A DNA stretch of 64,000 nucleotides, taken from the NCBI GenBank assembly GCA_964446585.1, contig CAYUPI010000020.1:1-64000 (forward strand), written 5' to 3'. The position numbers and the translations under genes are program-made. Below the pieces are notes generated by a model. It was not told the DNA's origin and searched no databases. It saw nothing but the letters and a program-made list of their open reading frames with translations. This DNA is from CAYUPI01 sp964446585 (GTDB lineage Bacteria; Verrucomicrobiota; Verrucomicrobiia; Limisphaerales; UBA8199). Of the stretch, positions 25,882 through 34,949 are shown piece by piece; the stretch's first letter is position 1, and each line of letters opens with the position of its first letter.

Positions 25882-28614
25882 ATGTCGTCGCTGTTGAATT
25901 CCGCTCTCGTCACGCTGACCTGGCTTGCTTTGACCTGTGGAGCGGCCGAACAGCCATTTCTCCACGCGCCGTCAGTTGACACGTACGCGCAGCACAATCC
26001 AAGCGGGCTGACCATTCTTTCGAGCGGGCGTCACCTCAAGCCGGTTGGCCGCCATATCCCCGTGGCCCGCTTCCCGTACGGCCTGGCCATGAGCCGGGAT
26101 GGCAAGACTTTGTTCGTTGCCAGTGACGGCGTCGGCCAGATCATCACCGGTTGGCAGGATGCTGCGCCGTCAGTGGGGGTAATCAATCCTCCCGCCTTCA
26201 AGAGGAAAGGAAAAAAGGAACGACCCTCTAACGCCGGCGGCGCCGATTTCTCCCCCGATGGACGGACGCTTTACTGGAGCAGCGGCGAATCGGGCACCGT
26301 TTATTTCTTCGACGTGGCCTCCCGCGAAAAGATCGGTGAAGTGCCTTTGGACACCGAGGTGGCTGGTCGAAAATATCAGGACAGCTACGCCGTGGACGTG
26401 AAAGTGAGTGGCGATGGCGAGTACCTCTATTGCGCTGACGTGACCAATTTCCGCCTCGTGGTAATCGACGCAGAGCGGCGGCAAGTGGTCGGTTCTGTTC
26501 AAGTGGGGCGCTATCCCTACGCCCTGGCGGTGGATGGAGACCGTGTTTATGTTGCGAACATTGGACTGTTCGAGTACAGGCCGGTGCCGGCGCCGACGAG
26601 TTCACGATTCGATCCGCGCGGCCTTACGTTCCCACCCTACGGTTATCCCAGTAAAGAAGCGCGCGACGGGATCGAATCCGAAGGGCGGAAGATCCCTGGG
26701 CTGGGCGAGCCGAACGTGCCAGAGTCGTTTTCCGTTTGGGGTGTGGATGTTTCAAATCCGCAGACTCCAAAGGTTATTAGCCGACTAAAGACAGGTCTGC
26801 TCGTCGGCGCGCCTTCGGACAACGGCAAGACGGTGGGAGGCAGCGCCCCCAACTTTTTGGCGGTGAACGGCGACGCGCTGTTTGTCTCGAACGGCAACAA
26901 CGACATAATCCAGCGGATTAACCTGGCGCGGAATGAAATTGCGGCGAAGCAGCGGCTCGTCCCTTCGCCGCTGGTCGCTCATGTGCGGGGTGTCAGTCCC
27001 GCGGGCATGGTTGTTTCGCCGGACGGCAAGCGTCTGTATGTCGCCGAGTTGGGCATCAACGGAATCGCCGTGCTCGATGCGGCGACATTGACCGTGCTCG
27101 GGCATGTCCCGACTGCGTGGTACCCGTATCGTCTCGGCGTTTCGCCGGATTGCCGGCAGCTTGTCTGCATCTGCTTCCGAGGGTTTGGGAACGGGCCGAA
27201 CGCCGGCAAGGAAATTCCCCAGAGCGAGTTCCTGGGAATGCGCGGAGTCGTCAGCGTTATCGACGTCCCATCCGATGCCGACTTGAAGACGATGACCACA
27301 GATGTGCTGGCATGTAATGGCATGGTGGATCAGAGTGCCCACCGCGAAGCGATGTCCTCCCCTGTGATTCCAAGCGTGCCGGGAAAAGTTTCGAGGGAGA
27401 TCAAGCATGTGGTTTTCATCACGAAAGAAAATCACACTTACGATACCATCTTCGATCACATCCCCGGCGCCCGGCACGATCCGAGTCTGTTGCGCTGGGG
27501 ATTGCATCAGACGATTGAGGGGAAAGGCCAGCCAAGGCTCGAAGACGTGGCAGTGATGGTGAATCACAACTCGCTGGCGCGGCAGTTTTCGGTTAGCGAC
27601 AACTTTTACATGGAGCCTGAGGCCTCCGGCGTCGGGCATCGCTGGCTGGTCGGCGTCCAGCCGAACAACCTGATGCAGATGACTTACTCGGTCGGCTGGT
27701 CCTTCAAGAAGGAAAGCAGCGCGCCGGGACGTCGCTATGCCATGGGGTCGAACGGCTCGCTCATCCCGGAGGATTACCCGGAAGCGGGTTCGATGTGGGA
27801 ACACCTGGCGCGCGGCACCATCCGCTTTCGTAACTATGGCGAGGGCTTTGAATTTCCTGGCGTGGGCGAAGACGAGGATGAGCATCCCACAGGGGCGCGA
27901 GAGGTCGTCAATATTCCGATGCCGAAAGTTCTTTATGACAACACCTGCCGGGAGTTTCCGATCTTCAACATGAACATTACGGACCAGTACCGCGCCCACT
28001 GGTTCATGCGCGACGTCGAGAGACTCTTTCTGAATGGCAAGAAACCGTTCCCGCAATTCATCAACATCGCCATCTGCAACGACCATGGCACCGATCCCAA
28101 GCCAAACAAAGGCTATCCCTATCTCGCCTCGTGGATGGCGGACAACGACCTGGCGCTGGGCCGGATTGTCGAATTCCTTTCGCACACACCCTACTGGAAA
28201 AACATGGCGATCTTCGTGACCCAGGATGACTCCGGCGGCGAGCCTGACCACGTGGACGCTCTCCGCAGTGTTCTGATGGTGATCAGTCCATGGGCGAAAC
28301 GGGGTTATGTCTCGCATCGGCACACGACTATTGTCAGCATGCACCGCACGCCCTACGAGATCTTCGGACTGCCACCGCTGAACATGTTCGATGCCCTCGC
28401 CAATAATTTCGCTGATTGCTTCACCACTACGCCGGACTACCGTCCCTTCCAGTGCCTCCCCGTGGACCCGCGCATCTTCGATCCCGAGAAGGCCAAAGAC
28501 CCGAAAGACCCCGACTACGGCAAGGCGCGCAAGCTGCCTTCGGTTTCAATGGATGACCCGGATGAAATGGAGAACGTTTTGAAGCGTGGCGAACATGAGG
28601 TCAAACCGCGGTAA
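25882..28614 (+). CDS. YVTN beta-propeller fused to a phosphoesterase (phospholipase C/acid phosphatase family)
   Basis: 910 residues from ATG 25882; a TTG at 25864 adds six residues before the signal peptide MSSLLNSALVTLTWLALTCGAA. Residues 30-480 are a YVTN-type propeller (RFPYGLAMSRDGKTLFVASDG, RYPYALAVDGDRVYVANIG, GMVVSPDGKRLYVAELGINGIAVLD). From about residue 507 a phosphoesterase of the PF04185 family starts (IKHVVFITKENHTYDTIFDHIPGA). Its later metal-site segment reads VTQDDSGGEPDHVDALRS. This fold hydrolyses phosphate esters in the periplasm. The substrate is unknown, and the propeller may bind it or a partner. The gene is divergent from the PQQ propeller gene across 136 bp, which must hold both promoters. 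Confidence 0.87.
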   Translation: MSSLLNSALVTLTWLALTCGAAEQPFLHAPSVDTYAQHNPSGLTILSSGRHLKPVGRHIPVARFPYGLAMSRDGKTLFVASDGVGQIITGWQDAAPSVGVINPPAFKRKGKKERPSNAGGADFSPDGRTLYWSSGESGTVYFFDVASREKIGEVPLDTEVAGRKYQDSYAVDVKVSGDGEYLYCADVTNFRLVVIDAERRQVVGSVQVGRYPYALAVDGDRVYVANIGLFEYRPVPAPTSSRFDPRGLTFPPYGYPSKEARDGIESEGRKIPGLGEPNVPESFSVWGVDVSNPQTPKVISRLKTGLLVGAPSDNGKTVGGSAPNFLAVNGDALFVSNGNNDIIQRINLARNEIAAKQRLVPSPLVAHVRGVSPAGMVVSPDGKRLYVAELGINGIAVLDAATLTVLGHVPTAWYPYRLGVSPDCRQLVCICFRGFGNGPNAGKEIPQSEFLGMRGVVSVIDVPSDADLKTMTTDVLACNGMVDQSAHREAMSSPVIPSVPGKVSREIKHVVFITKENHTYDTIFDHIPGARHDPSLLRWGLHQTIEGKGQPRLEDVAVMVNHNSLARQFSVSDNFYMEPEASGVGHRWLVGVQPNNLMQMTYSVGWSFKKESSAPGRRYAMGSNGSLIPEDYPEAGSMWEHLARGTIRFRNYGEGFEFPGVGEDEDEHPTGAREVVNIPMPKVLYDNTCREFPIFNMNITDQYRAHWFMRDVERLFLNGKKPFPQFINIAICNDHGTDPKPNKGYPYLASWMADNDLALGRIVEFLSHTPYWKNMAIFVTQDDSGGEPDHVDALRSVLMVISPWAKRGYVSHRHTTIVSMHRTPYEIFGLPPLNMFDALANNFADCFTTTPDYRPFQCLPVDPRIFDPEKAKDPKDPDYGKARKLPSVSMDDPDEMENVLKRGEHEVKPR

Positions 28615-29289
28615 GGGGGCCCCGCTGTGGCCGCCGACGTCGGAGACTTGTGAAAACATTTCCGAGCTTGGACTGGGGCGGGACTCGCATTTCGGTTTGG
28701 AGCTAGATTTTCACTTTTTCTCCGATGTCAGCGACTCAAACATCCGTCTCTCACTTCGCTATACGAGCCGTTACAGCGCTGCCACAGGTTACCAGTGGTT
28801 ATCACAGCCTACCACAGCCTACCACAGGCTACCAGGACCTACCGAGAGGCTTCCGGGACATGAGAATTTTTGATGCGTCAATAGCCGCCGATAGCCGCCG
28901 ATAGGCGGGCGTGTTGCCCAAGCGCCAAAACCGCAAAACGTGGGGTATTTTTGCTTGGGAGGTTAAATCCGTGAGAAACGCCCGATGAAGATTACGATTA
29001 GGATTAAGATTTAGACTGGGAGGGGGAGCCACCCATTTGGGGTATTTGACCCGTCAGGCCGTCAGAACGTTGTAGCCACAATGAGTTGTGAAAATCGAAG
29101 CCGTCAGGCAAGCCGTCAGGAGGCGTCAGGGCGTCAGCCGGAAGTGAGGAGTTCAAAATGAAGAGTGGGTTCGCGTCAGCCGCGAATGTGTTCGACGAGA
29201 TGCGGTGAGAACGGTTTTCAAATAAAATCGGGCGGCAACGCTTTTTTTCTGTGGACAAATGGCCCTAATGGCTGACCCCTCGTACGAAC
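28615..29289. other. Gene-free region with several short tandem repeats
   Basis: No convincing gene in about 675 bp between convergent genes. It holds a 10-bp period tandem at 28801-28843 (accacagcct variants), another at 28881-28910 (atagccgccg), and a cluster of gtcag words at 29051-29140. Small frames here have no recognisable product. Confidence 0.6.
28801..28843. repeat. Tandem 10-bp repeat
   Basis: Four consecutive 10-base units, atcacagcct, accacagcct, accacaggct and accaggacct, followed by a partial fifth. The copies differ by one to three bases. Confidence 0.8.
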
Positions 29290-32200
29290 TCAAGGTTGAA
29301 CCGCCTGAATGATCTGCTGGGCTGCTTCCAGCAATTGGGCGGCCAGGACAGGTTCTGGGTCCGCCAGGCGTTCTCGGACTCTGTCTTCAAAGTCCACCAG
29401 GTGAGCCACAGCCTGGCGGGTATGACCTTTGTCAAGAGCTCGCTCGGCGGATTCGAGCGGCTGTATGAGCCGCTTGACCGTCTTGCTGGCGATGCCCATC
29501 CGCTCAACAATTTCGATGAGCTCGGCTACTGCCCGGCTTGGGCTGATGACGGTGATGTTCAGCGGCTCCGAGATAGTGGAGGCGCCCAGGTTATCGGTCG
29601 CTATGGCGACCAATGCATAGCTACCGAGCGGAACATCGGGCCAGGAAATGGAATAGGGTGGTGTGGCGGAATGGCCGAGGAAGTTAGTTCCCGCAAGAAA
29701 GTCCACTCCGACGATTTCGGCATCACGGCTGGTCGCGGTCGCGGTAATCGTAAGATCCACCGGGGAAACGAAGATCGAGCCGTTGGTTGGGCTGGTGATG
29801 AAAACCGTCGGTGCCGAGCAGAGATCGCCCTGCAGCTTGACTGCGGTTGGATTGGTTCGGTTGATGAAGGTGCCGTCCCCTATTGCTCCCAAATAATTCA
29901 GCCCCCACGCATAAAGCTGGCAATTGTCCCCCAAAGCCAGGCTGTGCCAGTAGCCTGCGGCGATAACCTTCCAGCGCGTAACCGATTCGGGAAACGGGAC
30001 TAGCCCGCCGGATAGTGTGCCAAGCCGACTATCGTGATTGTAGCCCAAGGCATAGAGTTTGCCATCCTCCGCCAAAGCGAGGACTTGAGAGAGGCCCGGT
30101 GCAACAGCGGCCCACGGCGCGCCAATCGGTGGAATCAGCGCCGCAACGGGCTGATGGTAACCCCATCCATAAAGGTTTCCATCATCCCCAAAAGCAAAGC
30201 TGTTATAGGCGCCCGCCGCGATTTTTCTCCAGCAATGAACGCCACTGGGCAACAGCACGGGCACCGGGTGCGAAACGCCAGAGCTGACCAGATTATTTCC
30301 GAGCTGGCCCTGCTCATTATCGCCCCAGGCGTAAATTGCGCCACTATCAGCCAGCGCCAGGGTGTGCTCGCCGCCCGCTGAAACATCCAACCAGTTCGTG
30401 ACGCCGTCTGGGAATGGCACCAGGACGGGTGTGTACTGATAGACCGTGGAGCCAATCCCCAATTCTCCGTAATAATTTTCCCCCCATGCGTAGAGCCGGC
30501 CTCGATCATCTACGGCCACGCTGAACGCTCCTCCGGCCGATGCTTTCTTCCAGCCCGTCACCGCATCCGGCGTCAGAACCGGCACCGGCACGAAGCGACT
30601 CGTGGTGTTGGTGCCGCGCCCGATCCCGAGTTGGCCGCAGCAATTGTTCCCCCAAGCGTAAAGCCTGCCATTGTTGGCGATGGCCAGCGCGTGGTCACCG
30701 CCCGAAGCCTGCGTCCAGCCAGTCGCGCCCTGCGGCGGCGCGACTTGCATTGGAATGTTCTGCGCCGCTCCAGTTCCATCAGCTAATTGGCCAAACTCGC
30801 CGTCGCCCCATGCGTAGAGCGCTCCATTGCCGTCCAGGAAATGCGAGGAAAGAGAGTACGGTCCAACCGGCAGCGCTGCAGAAAGCGGAGGATTGGCCCC
30901 GCGGTTCAGCACTGTAAAGAGCACTGGGCCATTCGTAGCGCTCGCGCCAAATATATCCGTGACCTGAGCCGACACCAAGTGAGGCCCGGGCGGCACGTCA
31001 GGGAGTACGAGGCTGGCGAACTGGTTGGTCGAGGGCCACCCGGAAACATTGTTGCTGATACTTATTATCCCCAGCGAGAGGCCATCCAGAAAGAATTCCA
31101 CCGACTGGAAATTTGCATCCGGATCAGACAGCCTGGCCCCCAGCGGAATATTTCTGGAGGAAGGGAAGCTGGTCCCATTCGGCGGCGTAATCAGTGAGAT
31201 CGTCGGCGGGCGGTTGGGGTCGTTATCTTCGATGATGGTCACGGTGGCAGAATTGGATTGCCCGATGAGGTATGAATTTGGCGCACTGCGATCAATGATG
31301 ACCGTCAAAACAACCGTCTGGTCGGGTTCTGCGCGTTCATCGTCAATCGGATAAACGAGCACCGTCACCGCGTTGGTTCCGGCAGGGACCGTGACATAGT
31401 AAGTGAAAGCAGCCCCTGGAATAAACAGCGGCGGCACCGTCAGGTAGTCCGCATAATAAAAGGCCGTGCCCCCTAGCGCGACCTGCACGTGAAGGCTTCT
31501 TGAGGTACTGCCGGTGCGCTCGATTCGGAACGCGCCGGCGTTGGTCGTGCCGTCCGGGTTGCGCGCTTCGGGCACTGTCGGTTTTGGGGCGCTGATGGTA
31601 ACTACTGGACCTTGCCGAGTATCATGATCCGCCCTCACACAACGAAGCCCGATATCGTAGCCGGCGTCGGATGGGAGGAGGTCGTTGCGATGGGCGCACC
31701 GGGTGAAGCTGGCGACGCTGAGCCACGAGCCGCCCCGCAACTCACGGTAGCTCCCATACCAATCCCAACACCACTCCCAAACATTGCCGGCCATGTCATA
31801 CAACCCGTACCCGTTCGCTGCAAAATAGCCCACCGGACTGGTGTAAGGCATAACCCCGTCGTTGAAGGTGGCATTGTAGCCACTTGGTCCAAGGTCGTAG
31901 ATATAGCAATTCGTGCATCCATTGTAGTTGGCCTGGCTTTCGGAGATCGTCAGACCCCACGGAAACCTTTGCCCCCTCAAGCCGCCCCGCGCTGCCTTCT
32001 CCCATTCCGCTTCCGTCGGCAACCGATAGCCATTGGCGCTCCAATTCACGTAGGGGTCCACCTTCCCGTTTCGGTACACCGCCGTCAAACCGCTATCCGT
32101 GTAGTAGCACGGCGGCAGCCCCGCCTGCTCCGAGCGCGCGTTGCACCACTTCACCGCATCGTACCAGTCCACCGTCTGCACGGGGTGATTCTCGGCCTTG

Positions 32201-32664
32201 CCCGCACCGGCATTGTCAAAGGCATAGTGTTGGCTGGTGGCATAGGCATAAACCGCCTGCCATTGGCTGTAGCTCACCAGGTTGGTGTCCATGTAAAAAG
32301 CGGCCACGTAAATGCTCGTGGGGACGGGGTAGCCGTAAGGGTCCAGCGTGTCACCCATCGTGAACGACCCTGCCGGAATCAGCGCCATGCCGTCCGCCGA
32401 GGGCGGCACGAGGGACAGACGAAAGAAACGCGGTGATAAGGAGTTGGTAACAGAAACGGCGGTATATGGACCGTAGTTCACCGGCACTGCATCAGTGGCC
32501 GTTACCCAACTTGGCGAGGCAAGGCTGGCTGCGCTTTCCAATACGCCGTTTGTGCCGCTGGTTGTGGCAGGCCAAAACAGAGTGGCCTGGTGCCCGGCGC
32601 CCGCGATGCCCAGCGTCGGTTGCGCCGCACTGGGACGAACGCCGAGAAGTAGCGCCACGATCAA
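29290..32664 (-). CDS. Mosaic secreted protein: FGE-fold + Calx-beta + RCC1 propeller + FIMAH domain
   Basis: 1,124 residues. Signal-like start (VALLLGVRPSAAQ); a short Ig-like module to ~85; a formylglycine-generating-enzyme/sulfatase-modifying fold ~90-355 (IPAGSFTMGD, YRLPTEAEWEKAARGG, MAGNVWEWCWDWYG, LRGGSW...GLRCVRA); a Calx-beta-like domain ~360-470; an Ig-like domain ~480-590; seven RCC1 blades ~600-950 (YAWGDNEQGQLG type), enough for one complete propeller; another Ig-like domain; and a C-terminal FIMAH helical domain (AVAELIEIVERMGIASKTVK). The catalytic Cys pair of true FGE is missing in the RGGSW segment, so it is probably binding or structural. The first in-frame start is TTG 32664. 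An ATC at 32691, preceded by ggag, would give a better signal peptide. Partner unknown. Confidence 0.83.
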   Translation of the reverse strand: MIVALLLGVRPSAAQPTLGIAGAGHQATLFWPATTSGTNGVLESAASLASPSWVTATDAVPVNYGPYTAVSVTNSLSPRFFRLSLVPPSADGMALIPAGSFTMGDTLDPYGYPVPTSIYVAAFYMDTNLVSYSQWQAVYAYATSQHYAFDNAGAGKAENHPVQTVDWYDAVKWCNARSEQAGLPPCYYTDSGLTAVYRNGKVDPYVNWSANGYRLPTEAEWEKAARGGLRGQRFPWGLTISESQANYNGCTNCYIYDLGPSGYNATFNDGVMPYTSPVGYFAANGYGLYDMAGNVWEWCWDWYGSYRELRGGSWLSVASFTRCAHRNDLLPSDAGYDIGLRCVRADHDTRQGPVVTISAPKPTVPEARNPDGTTNAGAFRIERTGSTSRSLHVQVALGGTAFYYADYLTVPPLFIPGAAFTYYVTVPAGTNAVTVLVYPIDDERAEPDQTVVLTVIIDRSAPNSYLIGQSNSATVTIIEDNDPNRPPTISLITPPNGTSFPSSRNIPLGARLSDPDANFQSVEFFLDGLSLGIISISNNVSGWPSTNQFASLVLPDVPPGPHLVSAQVTDIFGASATNGPVLFTVLNRGANPPLSAALPVGPYSLSSHFLDGNGALYAWGDGEFGQLADGTGAAQNIPMQVAPPQGATGWTQASGGDHALAIANNGRLYAWGNNCCGQLGIGRGTNTTSRFVPVPVLTPDAVTGWKKASAGGAFSVAVDDRGRLYAWGENYYGELGIGSTVYQYTPVLVPFPDGVTNWLDVSAGGEHTLALADSGAIYAWGDNEQGQLGNNLVSSGVSHPVPVLLPSGVHCWRKIAAGAYNSFAFGDDGNLYGWGYHQPVAALIPPIGAPWAAVAPGLSQVLALAEDGKLYALGYNHDSRLGTLSGGLVPFPESVTRWKVIAAGYWHSLALGDNCQLYAWGLNYLGAIGDGTFINRTNPTAVKLQGDLCSAPTVFITSPTNGSIFVSPVDLTITATATSRDAEIVGVDFLAGTNFLGHSATPPYSISWPDVPLGSYALVAIATDNLGASTISEPLNITVISPSRAVAELIEIVERMGIASKTVKRLIQPLESAERALDKGHTRQAVAHLVDFEDRVRERLADPEPVLAAQLLEAAQQIIQAVQP

Positions 32665-32691
32665 CAGCGATGAGAGTTTGGCTTTCGTGAT

Positions 32692-33687
32692 CTCGCTCCA
32701 TTGGTTTTTGACCCGAGAATCGGACTATGAGGCGCTCCCGCGGCGACCATTATCACGTGCGTCGCTGCACCAGCGGCGGCAGCCTGCAGCACGAGAAAAT
32801 ACACCACGCAGGTTTTAAGGGGCGTCTGCGTAGGTCTCATGGGCACTTCACAGGTCAATCGCGAACTAGCTTTATCTGTGCCAAGACTGAAAACGCGCGT
32901 TTTGCTGGCATTTTGCAATGTTGCTGAGAACGGCGGGCAGGGAAAGGCGTGAATTTCACGCATCCAGGCGTGGAATTCACGGCTGCCTCTCCCTTCCCAT
33001 CTGTCGTCGATCCATTTCATAATATGCGTTACGGACTTACAACAGCAATGTCGTCAATTAGGGTGGGGGCTAGCGATGGGCGTGAATGCAATTGAATTGC
33101 CGAGTAAGTCCGTATGAATAAGGGTCTGAGATCCTCCAATACCGGCGACGAAGTATTGTGATTGCCCATCAGCCGCCGTAGCCACTCCTGTTCCATGATA
33201 AAAACCCCATTTGATAATATCAATCACCAAGCCGCCGGGAACGGAGCCGCCCTTCGTCTGAGCGTTGTCACCAAAAGACTCACGATAAAGGGCCCCTGGA
33301 CCGCCGACAGCGGACGCATCAATTCGGTCGTTTACTCTCGACCGAACGGCCCTGAGCCATACTATCCATGGGATGTAAGCCTTTATACGCATCCTGCTGC
33401 TGCTCTCGTAAACCGCGTTGCGGGAGAGCGCGCCGCCTTCATGGCTCCGGAAAAATGGCTCGGGTGCCTTGGCTCCGCCGCGTGCCAACCGGTATTGTCG
33501 CAACACCACTTGTTCCTTTCTGTTTTTGGAGGCCCAGCCTCCGGGCTGGGGACTCCAGACTCACAAGTGCATTCTGCTAAACAATTATGACTCCCGATAT
33601 GACCACTTGGGGAACCACAAAACCTCCTGAGTTGAACTAAATGAGAAATGTGCCGACTGACGCCTTCCGGCGGCGGTTCACCATCTC
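32692..33687. other. Gene-poor region with repeat debris
   Basis: About 1 kb without a confident gene, between the esterase lipoprotein and the mosaic protein. It contains small conflicting frames on both strands. A ggaggcccagcctccgggctgg palindromic motif lies near 33530. There is one minus-strand frame with some coding character (next entry). Confidence 0.5.
33054..33509 (-). pseudogene. Possible remnant of a secreted beta-rich protein
   Basis: 151-codon frame ending at TGA 33054. The second half (GLVIDIIKWGFYHGTGVATAADGQSQYFVAGIGGSQTLIHTDLLG) has the alternating Gly/Asp pattern of exported repeat proteins. The first half (SHEGGALSRNAVYESSSRMRI) looks like translated intergenic repeat DNA. 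There is no signal peptide or recognisable domain. It could be a decayed 3' end or chance. Confidence 0.25.
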
Positions 33688-34902
33688 TCACTTCTCCGAC
33701 CCGCTTGGCAGGACGATATGCGGAGTGGTGACGGTGACGTTCCGCCAATCGGTCACCGAGAGATAGCAGACCAACGGGCGCTCGGGGGGAAGTTTGGCGG
33801 TGATCTTCCCATTGGCCATCTCGGCGGGAACAGTTTTCCACAATCGCTTCTGCCATTCACCACCGTCGCTGGTGTAGTTGAGCTCCGCCTTGGTCAGGCG
33901 GCCCTTGGAAGATACCGCGGCAGTGACTCGTCCATCCGTAACCTTCATCGGTTTCAGCTTCGGCGGCGGCTCGCCGTCTTTCAATACGCTGTCAACAAAG
34001 CAATCCACTTCGCGGAACGTCCAGATATGCCCGTGCGGCAAACGAACTTTTATCGACAACGCAATCGGATGTCTTACCTGTTCATAGGACTTCTGATAAC
34101 TGTCCAGCGGATAGGCAAAATCGTTCGAGCCGTTCAGGAAGAGAATCGGGCAGTTGACCCCACCCAGGTATTTCGAGGGATCAAAATAATCCACCCAGCG
34201 TTTTCGTTGCGCGTCGCTCATTTTTTCGAAACGCGGCAGCCAGGCGCTGTTCTCATCCAGAAAACCGCAGCCATAAACCGGCACCGCCACTTTCAATCGG
34301 TCATCAATCCCGGCGATGATGCAGGTCAAATACCCGCCCCAACTAATGCCGGTGATGCCGATACGGTTGCGGTCCACTTCTTTTTGGGCGGCGAGCAGCG
34401 AATGGCCGCGAAGCACCGCGGCCACCGCGTGATACGTCCACATCTGGCTGGCGTCAGACTCGGAGAAGTCCCGGAACTTGTTCTCATCGTTTTGATCCGG
34501 GCCCCCATCCGACAGGCGACCCGCGGGGCCATTGCCTGCAAGATCCATGGCTAGCGCCACATAGCCGCGTTGAGCCCAGTGCTCCGCCCACTCACGAAAC
34601 GCTTTCCCCCCGCCGCCATGCACCAGCAACATCGCCGGGAACGGTCCGCTGCCAGTCTCCGGACGGCTGTAATAGGCAAAGATGCGTGTTGGATGACCTT
34701 GGACCGATTCACCCTCGTAATAGACCTCCTGCGTCAGGTTTGTTCGCGGCGCAAGAGTCGCAGGCGGCACGCGGCGCAGCTCGGCCAGATTCCATGGCCC
34801 GGCAAAATGACTGGTTTTCGGCTCCGTCGCGCAACCGCCGACGAATGCCACCGCGACCAACCAAAAGAGGATCTTTCGATTAATCCGCGCGATATTGGCC
34901 AT
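33688..34902 (-). CDS. Acetyl-xylan-esterase-like alpha/beta hydrolase lipoprotein
   Basis: 404 residues from ATG 34902 (ATG 34941 would place 13 residues before the signal). The N-terminus MANIARINRKILFWLVAVAFVGGC ends in a lipobox, so it is probably lipid-anchored in the periplasm. The hydrolase domain shows LLVHGGGG (oxyanion loop), GISWGGYLTC with the nucleophile Ser, NGSNDFAYP with the acid, and a late LPHGHIW with the His. It resembles dienelactone hydrolase/acetyl xylan esterase (AB hydrolase 7-like) enzymes that remove acetyl groups from sugars or antibiotics. A C-terminal Ig-like module of about 90 residues follows. It lies 48 bp downstream of the M16 peptidase gene on the same strand. 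Confidence 0.8.
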   Translation of the reverse strand: MANIARINRKILFWLVAVAFVGGCATEPKTSHFAGPWNLAELRRVPPATLAPRTNLTQEVYYEGESVQGHPTRIFAYYSRPETGSGPFPAMLLVHGGGGKAFREWAEHWAQRGYVALAMDLAGNGPAGRLSDGGPDQNDENKFRDFSESDASQMWTYHAVAAVLRGHSLLAAQKEVDRNRIGITGISWGGYLTCIIAGIDDRLKVAVPVYGCGFLDENSAWLPRFEKMSDAQRKRWVDYFDPSKYLGGVNCPILFLNGSNDFAYPLDSYQKSYEQVRHPIALSIKVRLPHGHIWTFREVDCFVDSVLKDGEPPPKLKPMKVTDGRVTAAVSSKGRLTKAELNYTSDGGEWQKRLWKTVPAEMANGKITAKLPPERPLVCYLSVTDWRNVTVTTPHIVLPSGSEK

Positions 34903-34949
34903 TTCGAGTGTCCATCTGACCGGACGGCCACCCTGCGGCATGGATACGG

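Noticed and set aside
26785..28344. 519-codon minus-strand frame opposite the YVTN-phosphoesterase gene
   Set aside because: His/Arg-rich antisense translation without any fold signature; the plus-strand gene is intact.
28801..29140. CRISPR array
   Set aside because: Units are 10 bases, directly adjacent with no spacers, and no cas genes are near.
33162..33630. Plus-strand frames in the 33-kb gene-poor region
   Set aside because: Conflicting overlapping frames with no motif; more likely repeat debris.
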